Origin: Strigamia acuminata
Lineage: Eukaryota > Arthropoda > Chilopoda > Geophilomorpha > Linotaeniidae
DNA length: 64,000 nucleotides
NCBI GenBank assembly: GCA_949358305.1
Contig: CASHSZ010000054.1
Location: 119,034 to 183,033 of the forward strand
Direction of reading: 5' to 3'
Numbering within the stretch: the first letter of the stretch is position 1; every line of letters begins with the position of its first letter. This document shows positions 20,864 to 32,960 of the stretch, piece after piece. The notes beneath the pieces are model-generated. The model saw nothing but the letters and a program-made list of their open reading frames with translations. It had not been told where the DNA came from and did no database searches. The translations under genes were made by a program, and so were the position numbers.

Positions 20864-23800
20864 AGCCTTCTACTAAGGTTTAAACACTATTTCAGAACAT
20901 TCAGACATATTGGTCTTGTGGTGTTTGTGCTAAGTCAACTGTGACGTCAAATGAGATCAAAAGTTTATTCTTTCAAATTATTGCTTGGATGTTGCTAAAA
21001 CTTACATTGAAGCTTTCTACTAAGGTTTAAACACTATTTCAGAACATTCAGAAACATTGGTCTTGTGATGTTTGTGCTAAGTCAACTGTGATGTCAAATG
21101 GGATCAAAAGTTTATTCTTCCAAATCATTGCTTGGATGTTGCTAAAACTTACATTGAAGCCTTCTACTAAGGTTTAAACACTATTTCAGAACATTCAGAA
21201 ACATTGGTCTTGTGATGTTTGTGCTAAGTCAACTGTGATGTCAAATGGGATCAAAAGTTTATTCTTCCAAATCATTGCTTAGATGTTGCTAAAACTTACA
21301 TTGAAGCCTTCTACTAAGGTTTAAACACTATTTCAGAACATTCAGAGACATTGGTCTTGTGATGTTTGTGCTAAGTCAACTGTGATGTCAAATGAGATCA
21401 AAAGTTTATTCTTTCAAATCATTGCTTGGATGTTGCTAAAACTTACATTAAAGCTTTCTACTAAAGTTTAAACACTATTTCAGAACATTCAGAGACATTG
21501 GTCTTGTGGTGTTCGTGCTAAGTCAACTGTGATGTCAAATGAGATCAAAAGTTTATTCTTTCAAATTATTGCTTGGATGTTGCTAACACTTACATTGAAG
21601 CCTTCTACTAAGGTTTAAACACTATTTCTAAACATTCAGAGACATTGGTCTTGTGGTGTTTGTGCTAAGTCAACTGTGATGAGATCAAAAGTCTATTCTC
21701 CCAAATCATTGCTTGGATGTTGCTAAAACTTACATTGAAGCCTTCTACTAAGGTTTAAACACTATTTCAGAACATTCAGAGACATTGGTTTGTGGTGTTT
21801 GTGCTAAGTCAACTGTGATGTCAAATGAGATCAAAAGTTTATTCTTTCAAATTATTGCTTGGATGTTGCTAACACTTACATTGAAGCCTTCTACTAAGGT
21901 TTAAACACTATTTCTAAACATTCAGAGACATTGGTCTTGTGGTGTTTGTGCTAAGTCAACTGTGACGTCAAATGAGATCAAAAGTTTATTCTTTCAAATT
22001 ATTGCTTGGATGTTGCTAAAACTTACATTGAAGCTTTCTACTAAGGTTTAAACACTATTTCAGAACATTCAGAAACATTGGTCTTGTGATGTTTGTGCTA
22101 AGTCAACTGTGATGTCAAATGGGATCAAAAGTTTATTCTTCCAAATCATTGCTTGGATGTTGCTAAAACTTACATTGAAGCCTTCTACTAAGGTTTAAAC
22201 ACTATTTCAGAACATTCAGAGACATTGGTCTTGTGATGTTTGTGCTAAGTCAACTGTGATGTCAAATGAGATCAAAAGTTTATTCTTTCAAATCATTGCT
22301 TGGATGTTGCTAAAACTTACATTAAAGCTTTCTACTAAAGTTTAAACACTATTTCAGAACATTCAGAGACATTGGTCTTGTGGTGTTCGTGCTAAGTCAA
22401 CTGTGATGTCAAATGAGATCAAAAGTTTATTCTTTCAAATTATTGCTTGGATGTTGCTAACACTTACATTGAAGCCTTCTACTAAGGTTTAAACACTATT
22501 TCTAAACATTCAGAGACATTGGTCTTGTGGTGTTTGTGCTAAGTCAACTGTGATGAGATCAAAAGTCTATTCTCCCAAATCATTGCTTGGATGTTGCTAA
22601 AACTTACATTGAAGCCGTCTACTAAGGTTTAAACACTATTTCAGAACATTTAGAGACATTGGTCTTGTGGTGTTTGTGCTAAGTCAACTGTGATGAGATC
22701 AAAAGTCTATTTTCCCAAATCATTTCTTGGATGTTGCTAAAACTTACATTAAAGCTTTCTACTAAGGTTTAAACACTATTTCAGAACATTCAGAGACATT
22801 GGTCTTGTGATGTTTGTGCTAAGTCAACTGTGATGAGATCAAAAGTCTATTCTCCCAAATCATTGCTTGGATGTTGCTAAAACTTACATTAAAGCTTTCT
22901 ACTAAGGTTTAAACACTATTTCAAAACATTCAGAGACATTGGTCTTGTGATGTTTGTGCTAAGTCAACTGTGATGAGATCAAAAGTCTATTCTCCCAAAT
23001 CATTGCTTGGATGTTGCTAAAACTTACATTGAAGCCTTCTACTAAGGTTTAAACACTATTTCAGAACATTCAGAGACATTGGTTTGTGGTGTTTGTGCTA
23101 AGTCAACTGTGATGTCAAATGAGATCAAAAGTTTATTCTTTCAAATTATTGCTTGGATGTTGCTAACACTTACATTGAAGCCTTCTACTAAGGTTTAAAC
23201 ACTATTTCTAAACATTCAGAGACATTGGTCTTGTGGTGTTTGTGCTAAGTCAACTGTGATGAGATCAAAAGTCTATTCTCCCAAATCATTGCTTGGATGT
23301 TGCTAAAACTTACATTGAAGCCTTCTACTAAGGTTTAAACACTATTTCTAAACATTCAGAGACATTGGTCTTGTGGTGTTTGTGCTAAGTCAACTGTGAC
23401 GTCAAATGAGATCAAAAGTTTATTCTTTCAAATTATTGCTTGGATGTTGCTAAAACTTACATTGAAGCTTTCTACTAAGGTTTAAACACTATTTCAGAAC
23501 ATTCAGAAACATTGGTCTTGTGATGTTTGTGCTAAGTCAACTGTGATGTCAAATGGGATCAAAAGTTTATTCTTCCAAATCATTGCTTGGATGTTGCTAA
23601 AACTTACATTGAAGCCTTCTACTAAGGTTTAAACACTATTTCAGAACATTCAGAGACATTGGTCTTGTGATGTTTGTGCTAAGTCAACTGTGATGTCAAA
23701 TGAGATCAAAAGTTTATTCTTTCAAATCATTGCTTGGATGTTGCTAAAACTTACATTAAAGCTTTCTACTAAAGTTTAAACACTATTTCAGAACATTCAG

Positions 23801-26800
23801 AGACATTGGTCTTGTGGTGTTTGTGCTAAGTCAACTGTGATGTCAAATGAGATCAAAAGTTTATTCTTTCAAATTATTGCTTGGATGTTGCTAACACTTA
23901 CATTGAAGCCTTCTACTAAGGTTTAAACACTATTTCTAAACATTCAGAGACATTGGTCTTGTGGTGTTTGTGCTAAGTCAACTGTGATGAGATCAAAAGT
24001 CTATTCTCCCAAATCATTGCTTGGATGTTGCTAAAACTTACATTGAAGCCGTCTACTAAGGTTTAAACACTATTTCAGAACATTTAGAGACATTGGTCTT
24101 GTGGTGTTTGTGCTAAGTCAACTGTGATGAGATCAAAAGTCTATTTTCCCAAATCATTTCTTGGATGTTGCTAAAACTTACATTATAGCTTTCTACTAAG
24201 GTTTAAACACTATTTCTAAACATTCAGAGACATTGGTCTTGTGGTGTTTGTGCTAAGTCAACTGTGATGAGATCAAAAGTCTATTCTCCCAAATCATTGC
24301 TTGGATGTTGCTAAAACTTACATTGAAGCCTTCTACTAAGGTTTAAACACTATTTCTAAACATTCAGAGACATTGGTCTTGTGGTGTTTGTGCTAAGTCA
24401 ACTGTGACGTCAAATGAGATCAAAAGTTTATTCTTTCAAATTATTGCTTGGATGTTGCTAAAACTTACATTGAAGCTTTCTACTAAGGTTTAAACACTAT
24501 TTCAGAACATTCAGAAACATTGGTCTTGTGATGTTTGTGCTAAGTCAACTGTGATGTCAAATGGGATCAAAAGTTTATTCTTCCAAATCATTGCTTGGAT
24601 GTTGCTAAAACTTACATTGAAGCCTTCTACTAAGGTTTAAACACTATTTCAGAACATTCAGAGACATTGGTCTTGTGATGTTTGTGCTAAGTCAACTGTG
24701 ATGTCAAATGAGATCAAAAGTTTATTCTTTCAAATCATTGCTTGGATGTTGCTAAAACTTACATTAAAGCTTTCTACTAAAGTTTAAACACTATTTCAGA
24801 ACATTCAGAGACATTGGTCTTGTGGTGTTTGTGCTAAGTCAACTGTGATGTCAAATGAGATCAAAAGTTTATTCTTTCAAATTATTGCTTGGATGTTGCT
24901 AACACTTACATTGAAGCCTTCTACTAAGGTTTAAACACTATTTCTAAACATTCAGAGACATTGGTCTTGTGGTGTTTGTGCTAAGTCAACTGTGATGAGA
25001 TCAAAAGTCTATTCTCCCAAATCATTGCTTGGATGTTGCTAAAACTTACATTGAAGCCGTCTACTAAGGTTTAAACACTATTTCAGAACATTTAGAGACA
25101 TTGGTCTTGTGGTGTTTGTGCTAAGTCAACTGTGATGAGATCAAAAGTCTATTTTCCCAAATCATTTCTTGGATGTTGCTAAAACTTACATTATAGCTTT
25201 CTACTAAGGTTTAAACACTATTTCAGAACATTCAGAGACATTGGTCTTGTGATGTTTGTGCTAAGTCAACTGTGATGAGATCAAAAGTCTATTCTCCCAA
25301 ATCATTGCTTGGATGTTGCTAAAACTTACATTAAAGCTTTCTACTAAGGTTTAAACACTATTTCAAAACATTCAGAGACATTGGTCTTGTGATGTTTGTG
25401 CTAAGTCAACTGTGATGAGATCAAAAGTCTATTCTCCCAAATCATTGCTTGGATGTTGCTAAAACTTACATTGAAGCCTTCTACTAAGGTTTAAACACTA
25501 TTTCAGAACATTCAGAGACATTGGTTTGTGGTGTTTGTGCTAAGTCAACTGTGATGTCAAATGAGATCAAAAGTTTATTCTTTCAAATTATTGCTTGGAT
25601 GTTGCTAACACTTACATTGAAGCCTTCTACTAAGGTTTAAACACTATTTCTAAACATTCAGAGACATTGGTCTTGTGGTGTTTGTGCTAAGTCAACTGTG
25701 ATGAGATCAAAAGTCTATTCTCCCAAATCATTGCTTGGATGTTGCTAAAACTTACATTGAAGCCTTCTACTAAGGTTTAAACACTATTTCAGAACATTCA
25801 GAGACATTGGTTTGTGGTGTTTGTGCTAAGTCAACTGTGATGTCAAATGAGATCAAAAGTTTATTCTTTCAAATTATTGCTTGGATGTTGCTAACACTTA
25901 CATTGAAGCCTTCTACTAAGGTTTAAACACTATTTCTAAACATTCAGAGACATTGGTCTTGTGGTGTTTGTGCTAAGTCAACTGTGACGTCAAATGAGAT
26001 CAAAAGTTTATTCTTTCAAATTATTGCTTGGATGTTGCTAAAACTTACATTGAAGCTTTCTACTAAGGTTTAAACACTATTTCAGAACATTCAGAAACAT
26101 TGGTCTTGTGATGTTTGTGCTAAGTCAACTGTGATGTCAAATGGGATCAAAAGTTTATTCTTCCAAATCATTGCTTGGATGTTGCTAAAACTTACATTGA
26201 AGCCTTCTACTAAGGTTTAAACACTATTTCAGAACATTCAGAGACATTGGTCTTGTGATGTTTGTGCTAAGTCAACTGTGATGTCAAATGAGATCAAAAG
26301 TTTATTCTTTCAAATCATTGCTTGGATGTTGCTAAAACTTACATTAAAGCTTTCTACTAAAGTTTAAACACTATTTCAGAACATTCAGAGACATTGGTCT
26401 TGTGGTGTTTGTGCTAAGTCAACTGTGACGTCAAATGAGATCAAAAGTTTATTCTTCCAAATCATTGCTTGGATGTTGCTAAAACTTACATTGAAGCCTT
26501 CTACTAAGGTTTAAACACTATTTCAGAACATTCAGAAACATTGGTCTTGTGATGTTTGTGCTAAGTCAACTGTGATGTCAAATGGGATCAAAAGTTTATT
26601 CTTCCAAATCATTGCTTGGATGTTGCTAAAACTTACATTGAAGCCTTCTACTAAGGTTTAAACACTATTTCAGAACATTCAGAGACATTGGTCTTGTGGT
26701 GTTTGTGCTAAGTCAACTGTGATGAGATCAAAAGTCTATTCTCCCAAATCATTGCTTGGATGTTGCTAAAACTTACATTGAAGCCGTCTACTAAGGTTTA

Positions 26801-27359
26801 AACACTATTTCAGAACATTTAGAGACATTGGTCTTGTGGTGTTTGTGCTAAGTCAACTGTGATGAGATCAAAAGTCTATTCTCCCAAATCATTGCTTGGA
26901 TGTTGCTAAAACTTACATTAAAGCTTTTTACTAAGGTTTAAACACTATTTCAGAACATTCAGAGACATTGGTTTGTGGTGTTTGTGCTAAGTCAACTGTG
27001 ATGTCAAATGAGATCAAAAGTTTATTCTTTCAAATTATTGCTTGGATGTTGCTAACACTTACATTGAAGCCTTCTACTAAGGTTTAAACACTATTTCTAA
27101 ACATTCAGAGACATTGGTCTTGTGGTGTTTGTGCTAAGTCAACTGTGATGAGATCAAAAGTCTATTCTCCCAAATCATTGCTTGGATGTTGCTAAAACTT
27201 ACATTGAAGCCTTCTACTAAGGTTTAAACACTATTTCAGAACATTCAGAGACATTGGTTTGTGGTGTTTGTGCTAAGTCAACTGTGATGTCAAATGAGAT
27301 CAAAAGTTTATTCTTTCAAATTATTGCTTGGATGTTGCTAACACTTACATTGAAGCCTT
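20864..27359. repeat. Satellite array with higher-order structure (about 6.5 kb)
   Basis: About 45 monomers. Rare variants act as tags. ACTAAAGTTT occurs in monomers whose AAGCTTTCTAC starts at 21451, 22325, 23759, 24767 and 26347, giving steps of 874, 1434, 1008 and 1580 bp. GAAGCCGTCTAC occurs at 22611, 24045, 25053 and 26780. The order of variants between tags is largely conserved, so multi-monomer blocks were amplified as units and then lost or gained monomers. The array ends where BEL C begins. No gene is present. Confidence 0.93.
24767..26346. repeat. 1,580-bp higher-order repeat unit (11 monomers)
   Basis: The distance between two ACTAAAGTTT-tagged monomers is exactly 1,580 bp here, and again at 58555-60134 and 60135-61714. 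Within the unit the secondary tags follow in the same order, for example GAAGCCGTCTAC at +286 in each. Identical length in blocks some 34 kb apart argues for a genuine higher-order unit. Confidence 0.8.
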
Positions 27360-27686
27360 TGAAGATTCGCAAAGTCGATTTGTAACTAATTTTGACTAAA
27401 ACTGTGTAAATTTACTACTTTTCTAACTTTTATGAATTCTCGAAATAAAGCATGTCTTTTTTGGGTTAAGAACAAGTTTATTGTAATTTCTGGGGGTCAC
27501 AAGTACAAATTCAGGGGAACAAAGGGTGAAACAAGATAATTTATGACACTTTTACAGCACTTCCGGTCACGCGTCATCCAATATCACTCAAAAACACCTC
27601 CTGCAGGTTGGCTTCTCTGTGCTGCGCCGTGCTCTTTCCCTCGAACTCGTGCGACCTTGTTACTTCTAACAACGCCAGTTTTCACA
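27360..27686 (-). repeat. 3' LTR of BEL element C
   Basis: A 327-bp LTR, TGAAGATTCG...TTTTCACA on the plus strand, identical by eye to 32961-33287. A sense-strand AATAAA lies at 27477-27482. The pol stop codon falls inside the first five sense bases of this LTR. Confidence 0.95.
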
Positions 27687-30600
27687 CTGGGGCCGGAGTG
27701 GTATCACCACTCAACTCTTCCATGTCGTGAGTTTCCAGAACGCACAATCGCTGTACTGGTCGACGCAAGTTCTTTCCGACTGGTAACTTTATCTCACATG
27801 CGCGAACACGACCGTCTCGTCCACGGAATATCTCAACGACTCTTCCTATTTTCCAGGTCATCCTGGGCTGGTTTAACTCTTCTACGAGAACTACATCTCC
27901 TTGTTTAACTTCTCGTGAATTCTTATCATTTTTACGGTGAACTCTCAGCTCGGTGAGATATTCCTTTTGCCATCGCGTCCACCAATGTCCTAACTTCAGT
28001 TGACGGAGTTTCCAACGCTTCAAAATCGTGACTGATGTCGATGGCAACTGTTGAATCGTTTTTTGGCTGAGGTCTGGCAAAGTACAGCTTCGTTTTCCGA
28101 CCAGAAAATGAGCTGGAGTGAGTGGGTGACTGTCTTCGTCTTCAGTGTATACGTAGGAGAGTGGTCGCGAATTTATGCACGACTCGACTTCCGAGAGAAT
28201 GGTTGTCAATTCTTCAAAATCTAGGGATGACTTTCCCAAGACTTTTTTCAAGCTGGACTTAGTTGACTTCACCATTCGCTCCCAAAAGCCACCCCACCAC
28301 GGTGCACGTTCGACTATATACTGCCATTTCACGCCTCGTTCGGTCAGAAATCCTTGTATCTGTTCGCCTCTCACTGCATTCAACAAAACACAAAGTTCTT
28401 TCTCTGTTCGCTTGAACGTCAGCGCATTGTCGGAGTAGATCGTGCTTGGGACTCCTCTGCGCGCAAAAAATCGTTTCAATGCCTGAATGAATCGCTCCGT
28501 ATTCATGCTTGAAACTAATTCCAAGTGCACGGCTCGAACAACCGCACACGTGAACACGACGATGTAGCATTTTTCTCCACTACGTTGGTACAATGGGCCC
28601 GCGAAGTCGACTCCAACGACTTGAAATGGCTCAGCTTGAGTGACACGATCTGGTGGCAACGATGATTCTGTCTGGCGCACGAAACGTCCTTGCACTCGCT
28701 TGCACACGAAACATTTGTGTAACACGCTTTTTACTGTCCTTCTCAGCTTTGGCATCCAAAACTTTTGACGAATTTCTGCCAAAGTCTCTCCAAGACCACC
28801 GTGGAAAATTCTTTGATGTGCTTCTGAAACGATAAGAGTGGTTAAAATGTGATTTGAGGGCAAAACATAAGGATTTTTCATGTTGCTGTCGATTTTTGCC
28901 CATCGCAATCTGGTATTCAATCGCATTAAACCATTTTCGTCTATATAACACGAGACTTTGTTCAAAAAAGAGTTATGAGCGAACTCCTGACGATGGCTGA
29001 GTGCTGCGAGTTCTGTTGCAAAGTTCGATTGTTGCATTACACGAAGCCAATAAAGCTCTGCTGCCGATAATTCATCCACCGTCAACGGTGCGCCATTTCT
29101 AACTTTGTCTCTGGTGTTTTTGACGAATCTTTGCACCCATCCGGTCACTCGTACTAATCGTCTCCAGCTGCCGTATTTTGATGGCTCGTCCATCAATGGT
29201 GGCTCTGGAATCACGGCTGCTGCTGCCAAATAGTCCTCTGAATCGATCTCGTCGCTATTCTCGTCTATTTTAATGTCTGGCCATTCGTTCTCGTCCTTCA
29301 CAAGCCACTCGGGGCCATTCCACCACGTATTCGCTTGAATCAACGCCTCTGCATCTATCCCTCGTGTTAGAAGGTCTGCTGGATTCTGGACTCCTGGACA
29401 GTGTCGCCAACTCGAAAAAGGTACGTGTATCTGGATTTCCTCCACTCTCCTGGCTACGAATGGAATGGCTTTCCTTTTCTCGTTCAACCAACACAAAACG
29501 ATTGTCGAATCTGTCCAAGCTGTAACTTTTGCAGTGGTGAATTGTTTCAGTCTGTGCGCAATTCTGGCCAGCAGCAAAGCTCCCATCAACTCGAGTCTGG
29601 GCAACGTAATTGTCTTAATTGGCGCGATCCTGCATTTGGAAAGAATAAAAAATACATTACAACTTCCATTTGGGTGACGCACACGATTGTACGCCACCAC
29701 CCCGTACGCTAAGGGGCTCGCATCACAAAACAGATGGATTTCGTGATTATTCAATTCTGCATCCAATCCAAAATGTCGTGGCACGCAAATATTTTCCAAC
29801 AATGGCAACTGCTTTTTCCATTTCTCCCACTGTTCGAGAAGTTCGAGGGAGAGACGACTGTCCCATCCAATCTGCAATTTCCACAACTGCTGGAAAAACA
29901 GCTTTCCTGAAACTGTAAACGGCGACGCAAATCCTAACGGATCGAAGATCTGTGCAACCAATTGAATAACCTGCCGTTTAGTGTTCGATTCACGTTCCAA
30001 AGTTGCTTTCACATCCTCGAGTTCTAGTGACAAGTCGTCTCTCTCACCATTCCACTTCAGGCCCAACACTTTTTGCTCACTTTCGAACGTTGCAGTTGGA
30101 TGGTCAACAGCAAATTGCTCTCGTAGCACTGGGGAATTGCTGTACCACTTCACTAGTTCCATATTGGCTTCGAGCATGATTGTTGACGTCTTCTTGTAGA
30201 CATCAATGGCTTCTGTTGTTGTCTTTTCACTGTTCAAAAAGTCATCAACATAAAATCTCTTTAACAATTTCATAATTAATTCGGGAAAACGATCTGCATA
30301 TTGTTCGAGATGGTGTTGTATCGTTCCGTTCAAGAGATAGGGACTTGGAGATGCTCCAAATAGGACTCTGGTTTGTCGGAGAATCTCCAACACGATTGGT
30401 CCTTCAACGTCCCATCCATCCGCGATCCACAGAAACCTCACCGCATCTCGGTCAGCTAACGCCAGCAAAATTTGATGAAACGCTTGTTTAATGTCTCCAA
30501 TCAATGCCACAATGAATTGTCTGAAAAATAAAAGGGCATTGATTAATTCTGGAAGGAGATTTGGCCCTGTAAACAGGCAGTCGTTGAGAGAGCGACTCTT

Positions 30601-32859
30601 CTGCGCGTGCGACGAGGCGTCGTAGACTATGCGCAATTTTGTGGTGCTTCTCCGCTCTCGAATTACTGGTCGATGTGGGAGGTAGTAACACCCAGTCTGG
30701 TTGGCTACTTCTGGGGCCGTTTCGATTATTCCAGCGATTTTCTGGTCGTCCAGAACCTTCTTATAGCGGTGGTACAAGTCCGGATTTTGTTTAAACTTGC
30801 GAACAAGATTCCACAGTCTCTTAAGTGCAATTTGATAGTTGCTGTCCAACTCTGATTTGTCCAGCAACCAAGGCAGTCGCACCTCGTACCGCTCTTTAAA
30901 TTTTGCTACTGCTTGATCATCTTCGTCCTGGGCGCTGGTGAGAGTTTCGTGGGGAATGCCTACTGCTTCCAACTCCCAAAAACGTTGAAGAAGGTGGTCG
31001 AGTCGGTCTTCATACTGCACAAGATTCACGTGGGTTGCTGACTGTCTAACCGTTTCATCTTGGCTTCTGATCGCGCCGTGGATTGTCCAACCGAGAGACG
31101 TGTGAAGACACATCAATCCCTCATCTAAACGTTTCGATTCGCCTGTTACGATACGCCAAAAGTGGTCCGCTCCAATTAGAATTGCCACCTCGTCTTGTTG
31201 GGTCGACATCTGGTCGATATTTAAGGTGATCTTGTGTTTGCGCAACATCTCGCGCACGTTTGGACCCGACTGCCTCGCGACTGAGTGAGTTATTCGTGGC
31301 ACCTCGATCAATTCTAAATCAACAAACTTATTAGTATCGGTAATATTTCTTAAAGTCACTTTCACGCGACGACGACAAACGCTCTCTGTTTTAGAGTCGC
31401 CAAAACTGGAAATCTGCATATTTTGCTTTCCCACTACTTGGGCATCGAGTTCATTCACTAGTTTCTGGCTAATAAACGATCTGTGGCTTCCGCCATCAAA
31501 CATGCACTGCACAGCCTTGGTTTTACAATTCGATTCCACATTTGTCATTAATACTTGCAAAAATAAGTCAGTGTTCTCTGCTGTAATTGCTGCTGCTGTC
31601 AACGTTGACACAAGCACGGTCTCTGGCTTGGTATTCGACGCTTCGCACAACAGGATATGGTGAAACCGCTCACAGTTCACACACTTCTCTTTCTGGGGAC
31701 AGCTGCGCGCCATATGTTTGCTGCCCAAACATCTAAAACACGTTCGTTTTGACATGCACCGCTTCAATCGATCTGGAATGTTGAGCGGACAATCTTCCTT
31801 CTTGTGCGACGCATCGTCGCAGAATACGCAACTGGATGATGAAACGTTGGTAGTCAATGCATTGGCTGAGGCTATTTTGTCGTTACGCGTCGGCTTCTTG
31901 TAGTCGACGAACGTCTTGGCGGCTGGTTTCTCTGTCTGGTCGCTCACGGCTACGTGTTCTTCTCGTAACTCCAGTTCAACTCTGAAAAACTCCAAAAACA
32001 GTTTCATATCGTGAGTGTTTTCTTTATTTTTGCGTGCAAAATCAAGTGCAATAACGTCAGGCACCGCATTTCGTATCAATGGACACAATACAATTCCAAA
32101 CGTGGCTGTATCGATTTCTTCAGTCTCGAGACTTCGAATATGCAATTCGCACGTGTCGTAGAGTCTACGCAACTCAACGAGGTCGCTAACTCGTTTTACT
32201 GGTTTAAGTTTCATCAAAGTCTGAATGTGAGCGTTCACGATGACTTCTTTTCGCCCAAATCGATTTTGAAGTAAAGTTACCGCAGTTTCATAGTTCTCAT
32301 CGCTGATTTTGAGACCATGAACAACTGTTGCTGCAGTACCTTTGAGAACTGAGTTCAAATATACGAATTTGGCTTTTGCTGTAAGTGAACCGTTGCCGTG
32401 GACACTCAACTCGAAATTGGACCAAAACTTTGACCACTCAACAGGATTCCCGCTGAAATTCCGCATTACTAACTTTGGCAGCTTTATTGTCTCTTCGCCT
32501 GAGTTGCTCGTGGCGCTGCCGCCGATTGGAATCGCTGGGGGTATAACTGGTGCTGGTGGCCGTAAAAGTTCTTCCAATTTGACTTCGATATCGGTAAGAG
32601 AGTCGATTATCAACTCACGGAAATCTTCGTTGTCGCTTTCTTCTTTCTCCAAATCCGCACGCGTAACAATCATCGGCGATATCTTATCGTCGAGCGCTGT
32701 CAATTGTTCACTCTTTGCTAACAACTGGTTTTTTAATCGTTTCAACGCGAGGATTTCTGGAGCAACGTTGGCTAATTCGACGAGTACCGCATTACATAAC
32801 CGCTTGGCTCCTTCTCTGGACGTGGCTTGTTGAGCGCGCAAACGATCAAGGGCGTCCAT
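27682..32859 (-). CDS. gag-pol: Gag-Pol polyprotein of BEL element C
   Basis: A 1,725-aa uninterrupted frame starting at ATG 32859 (MDALDRLRAQQ); a slightly longer frame would need a TTG start. DUF1759-like Gag covers about residues 1-340, and cysteine knuckles (CVFCDD..., CFRCLGSKHMARSC, CVNCERFHHILLC) about 350-415. The protease has FDGGSHRSF near 465. RT motif A is GDIKQAFHQ, motif B GASPSPYLLNG, and the catalytic box YVDD is near residue 870. RNase H begins with LFCDASPLAYG. Integrase has an H2C2 finger (HQRIFHGG...CFVCKR), then VDFAGP near 1418, SDNALTF near 1474 and GGFWERMV near 1526, followed by a DUF5641-like C-terminus. Every expected catalytic motif is present. Gag and Pol are one frame, as is usual in BEL/Pao. 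The TGA stop lies inside the 3' LTR. Confidence 0.96.
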   Translation of the reverse strand: MDALDRLRAQQATSREGAKRLCNAVLVELANVAPEILALKRLKNQLLAKSEQLTALDDKISPMIVTRADLEKEESDNEDFRELIIDSLTDIEVKLEELLRPPAPVIPPAIPIGGSATSNSGEETIKLPKLVMRNFSGNPVEWSKFWSNFELSVHGNGSLTAKAKFVYLNSVLKGTAATVVHGLKISDENYETAVTLLQNRFGRKEVIVNAHIQTLMKLKPVKRVSDLVELRRLYDTCELHIRSLETEEIDTATFGIVLCPLIRNAVPDVIALDFARKNKENTHDMKLFLEFFRVELELREEHVAVSDQTEKPAAKTFVDYKKPTRNDKIASANALTTNVSSSSCVFCDDASHKKEDCPLNIPDRLKRCMSKRTCFRCLGSKHMARSCPQKEKCVNCERFHHILLCEASNTKPETVLVSTLTAAAITAENTDLFLQVLMTNVESNCKTKAVQCMFDGGSHRSFISQKLVNELDAQVVGKQNMQISSFGDSKTESVCRRRVKVTLRNITDTNKFVDLELIEVPRITHSVARQSGPNVREMLRKHKITLNIDQMSTQQDEVAILIGADHFWRIVTGESKRLDEGLMCLHTSLGWTIHGAIRSQDETVRQSATHVNLVQYEDRLDHLLQRFWELEAVGIPHETLTSAQDEDDQAVAKFKERYEVRLPWLLDKSELDSNYQIALKRLWNLVRKFKQNPDLYHRYKKVLDDQKIAGIIETAPEVANQTGCYYLPHRPVIRERRSTTKLRIVYDASSHAQKSRSLNDCLFTGPNLLPELINALLFFRQFIVALIGDIKQAFHQILLALADRDAVRFLWIADGWDVEGPIVLEILRQTRVLFGASPSPYLLNGTIQHHLEQYADRFPELIMKLLKRFYVDDFLNSEKTTTEAIDVYKKTSTIMLEANMELVKWYSNSPVLREQFAVDHPTATFESEQKVLGLKWNGERDDLSLELEDVKATLERESNTKRQVIQLVAQIFDPLGFASPFTVSGKLFFQQLWKLQIGWDSRLSLELLEQWEKWKKQLPLLENICVPRHFGLDAELNNHEIHLFCDASPLAYGVVAYNRVRHPNGSCNVFFILSKCRIAPIKTITLPRLELMGALLLARIAHRLKQFTTAKVTAWTDSTIVLCWLNEKRKAIPFVARRVEEIQIHVPFSSWRHCPGVQNPADLLTRGIDAEALIQANTWWNGPEWLVKDENEWPDIKIDENSDEIDSEDYLAAAAVIPEPPLMDEPSKYGSWRRLVRVTGWVQRFVKNTRDKVRNGAPLTVDELSAAELYWLRVMQQSNFATELAALSHRQEFAHNSFLNKVSCYIDENGLMRLNTRLRWAKIDSNMKNPYVLPSNHILTTLIVSEAHQRIFHGGLGETLAEIRQKFWMPKLRRTVKSVLHKCFVCKRVQGRFVRQTESSLPPDRVTQAEPFQVVGVDFAGPLYQRSGEKCYIVVFTCAVVRAVHLELVSSMNTERFIQALKRFFARRGVPSTIYSDNALTFKRTEKELCVLLNAVRGEQIQGFLTERGVKWQYIVERAPWWGGFWERMVKSTKSSLKKVLGKSSLDFEELTTILSEVESCINSRPLSYVYTEDEDSHPLTPAHFLVGKRSCTLPDLSQKTIQQLPSTSVTILKRWKLRQLKLGHWWTRWQKEYLTELRVHRKNDKNSREVKQGDVVLVEELNQPRMTWKIGRVVEIFRGRDGRVRACEIKLPVGKNLRRPVQRLCVLETHDMEELSGDTTPAPV

Positions 32860-32940
32860 TTTGAAATTTTCGGTCAAAATTCGGCGTGGTCGGCTTTACG
32901 ATGCTGTTTTCTACTTATTTCTGTCCGGATTCACTGATTT

Positions 32941-32958
32941 TCCCGGGTTTCGGCACCA
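32941..32958 (-). other. Primer binding site, tRNA-Phe
   Basis: Sense strand TGGTGCCGAAACCCGGGA is a full 18-base complement of the 3' end of animal tRNA-Phe with CCA (tRNA sequence from general knowledge). It lies two bases from the 5' LTR. Confidence 0.88.
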
Positions 32959-32960
32959 TT

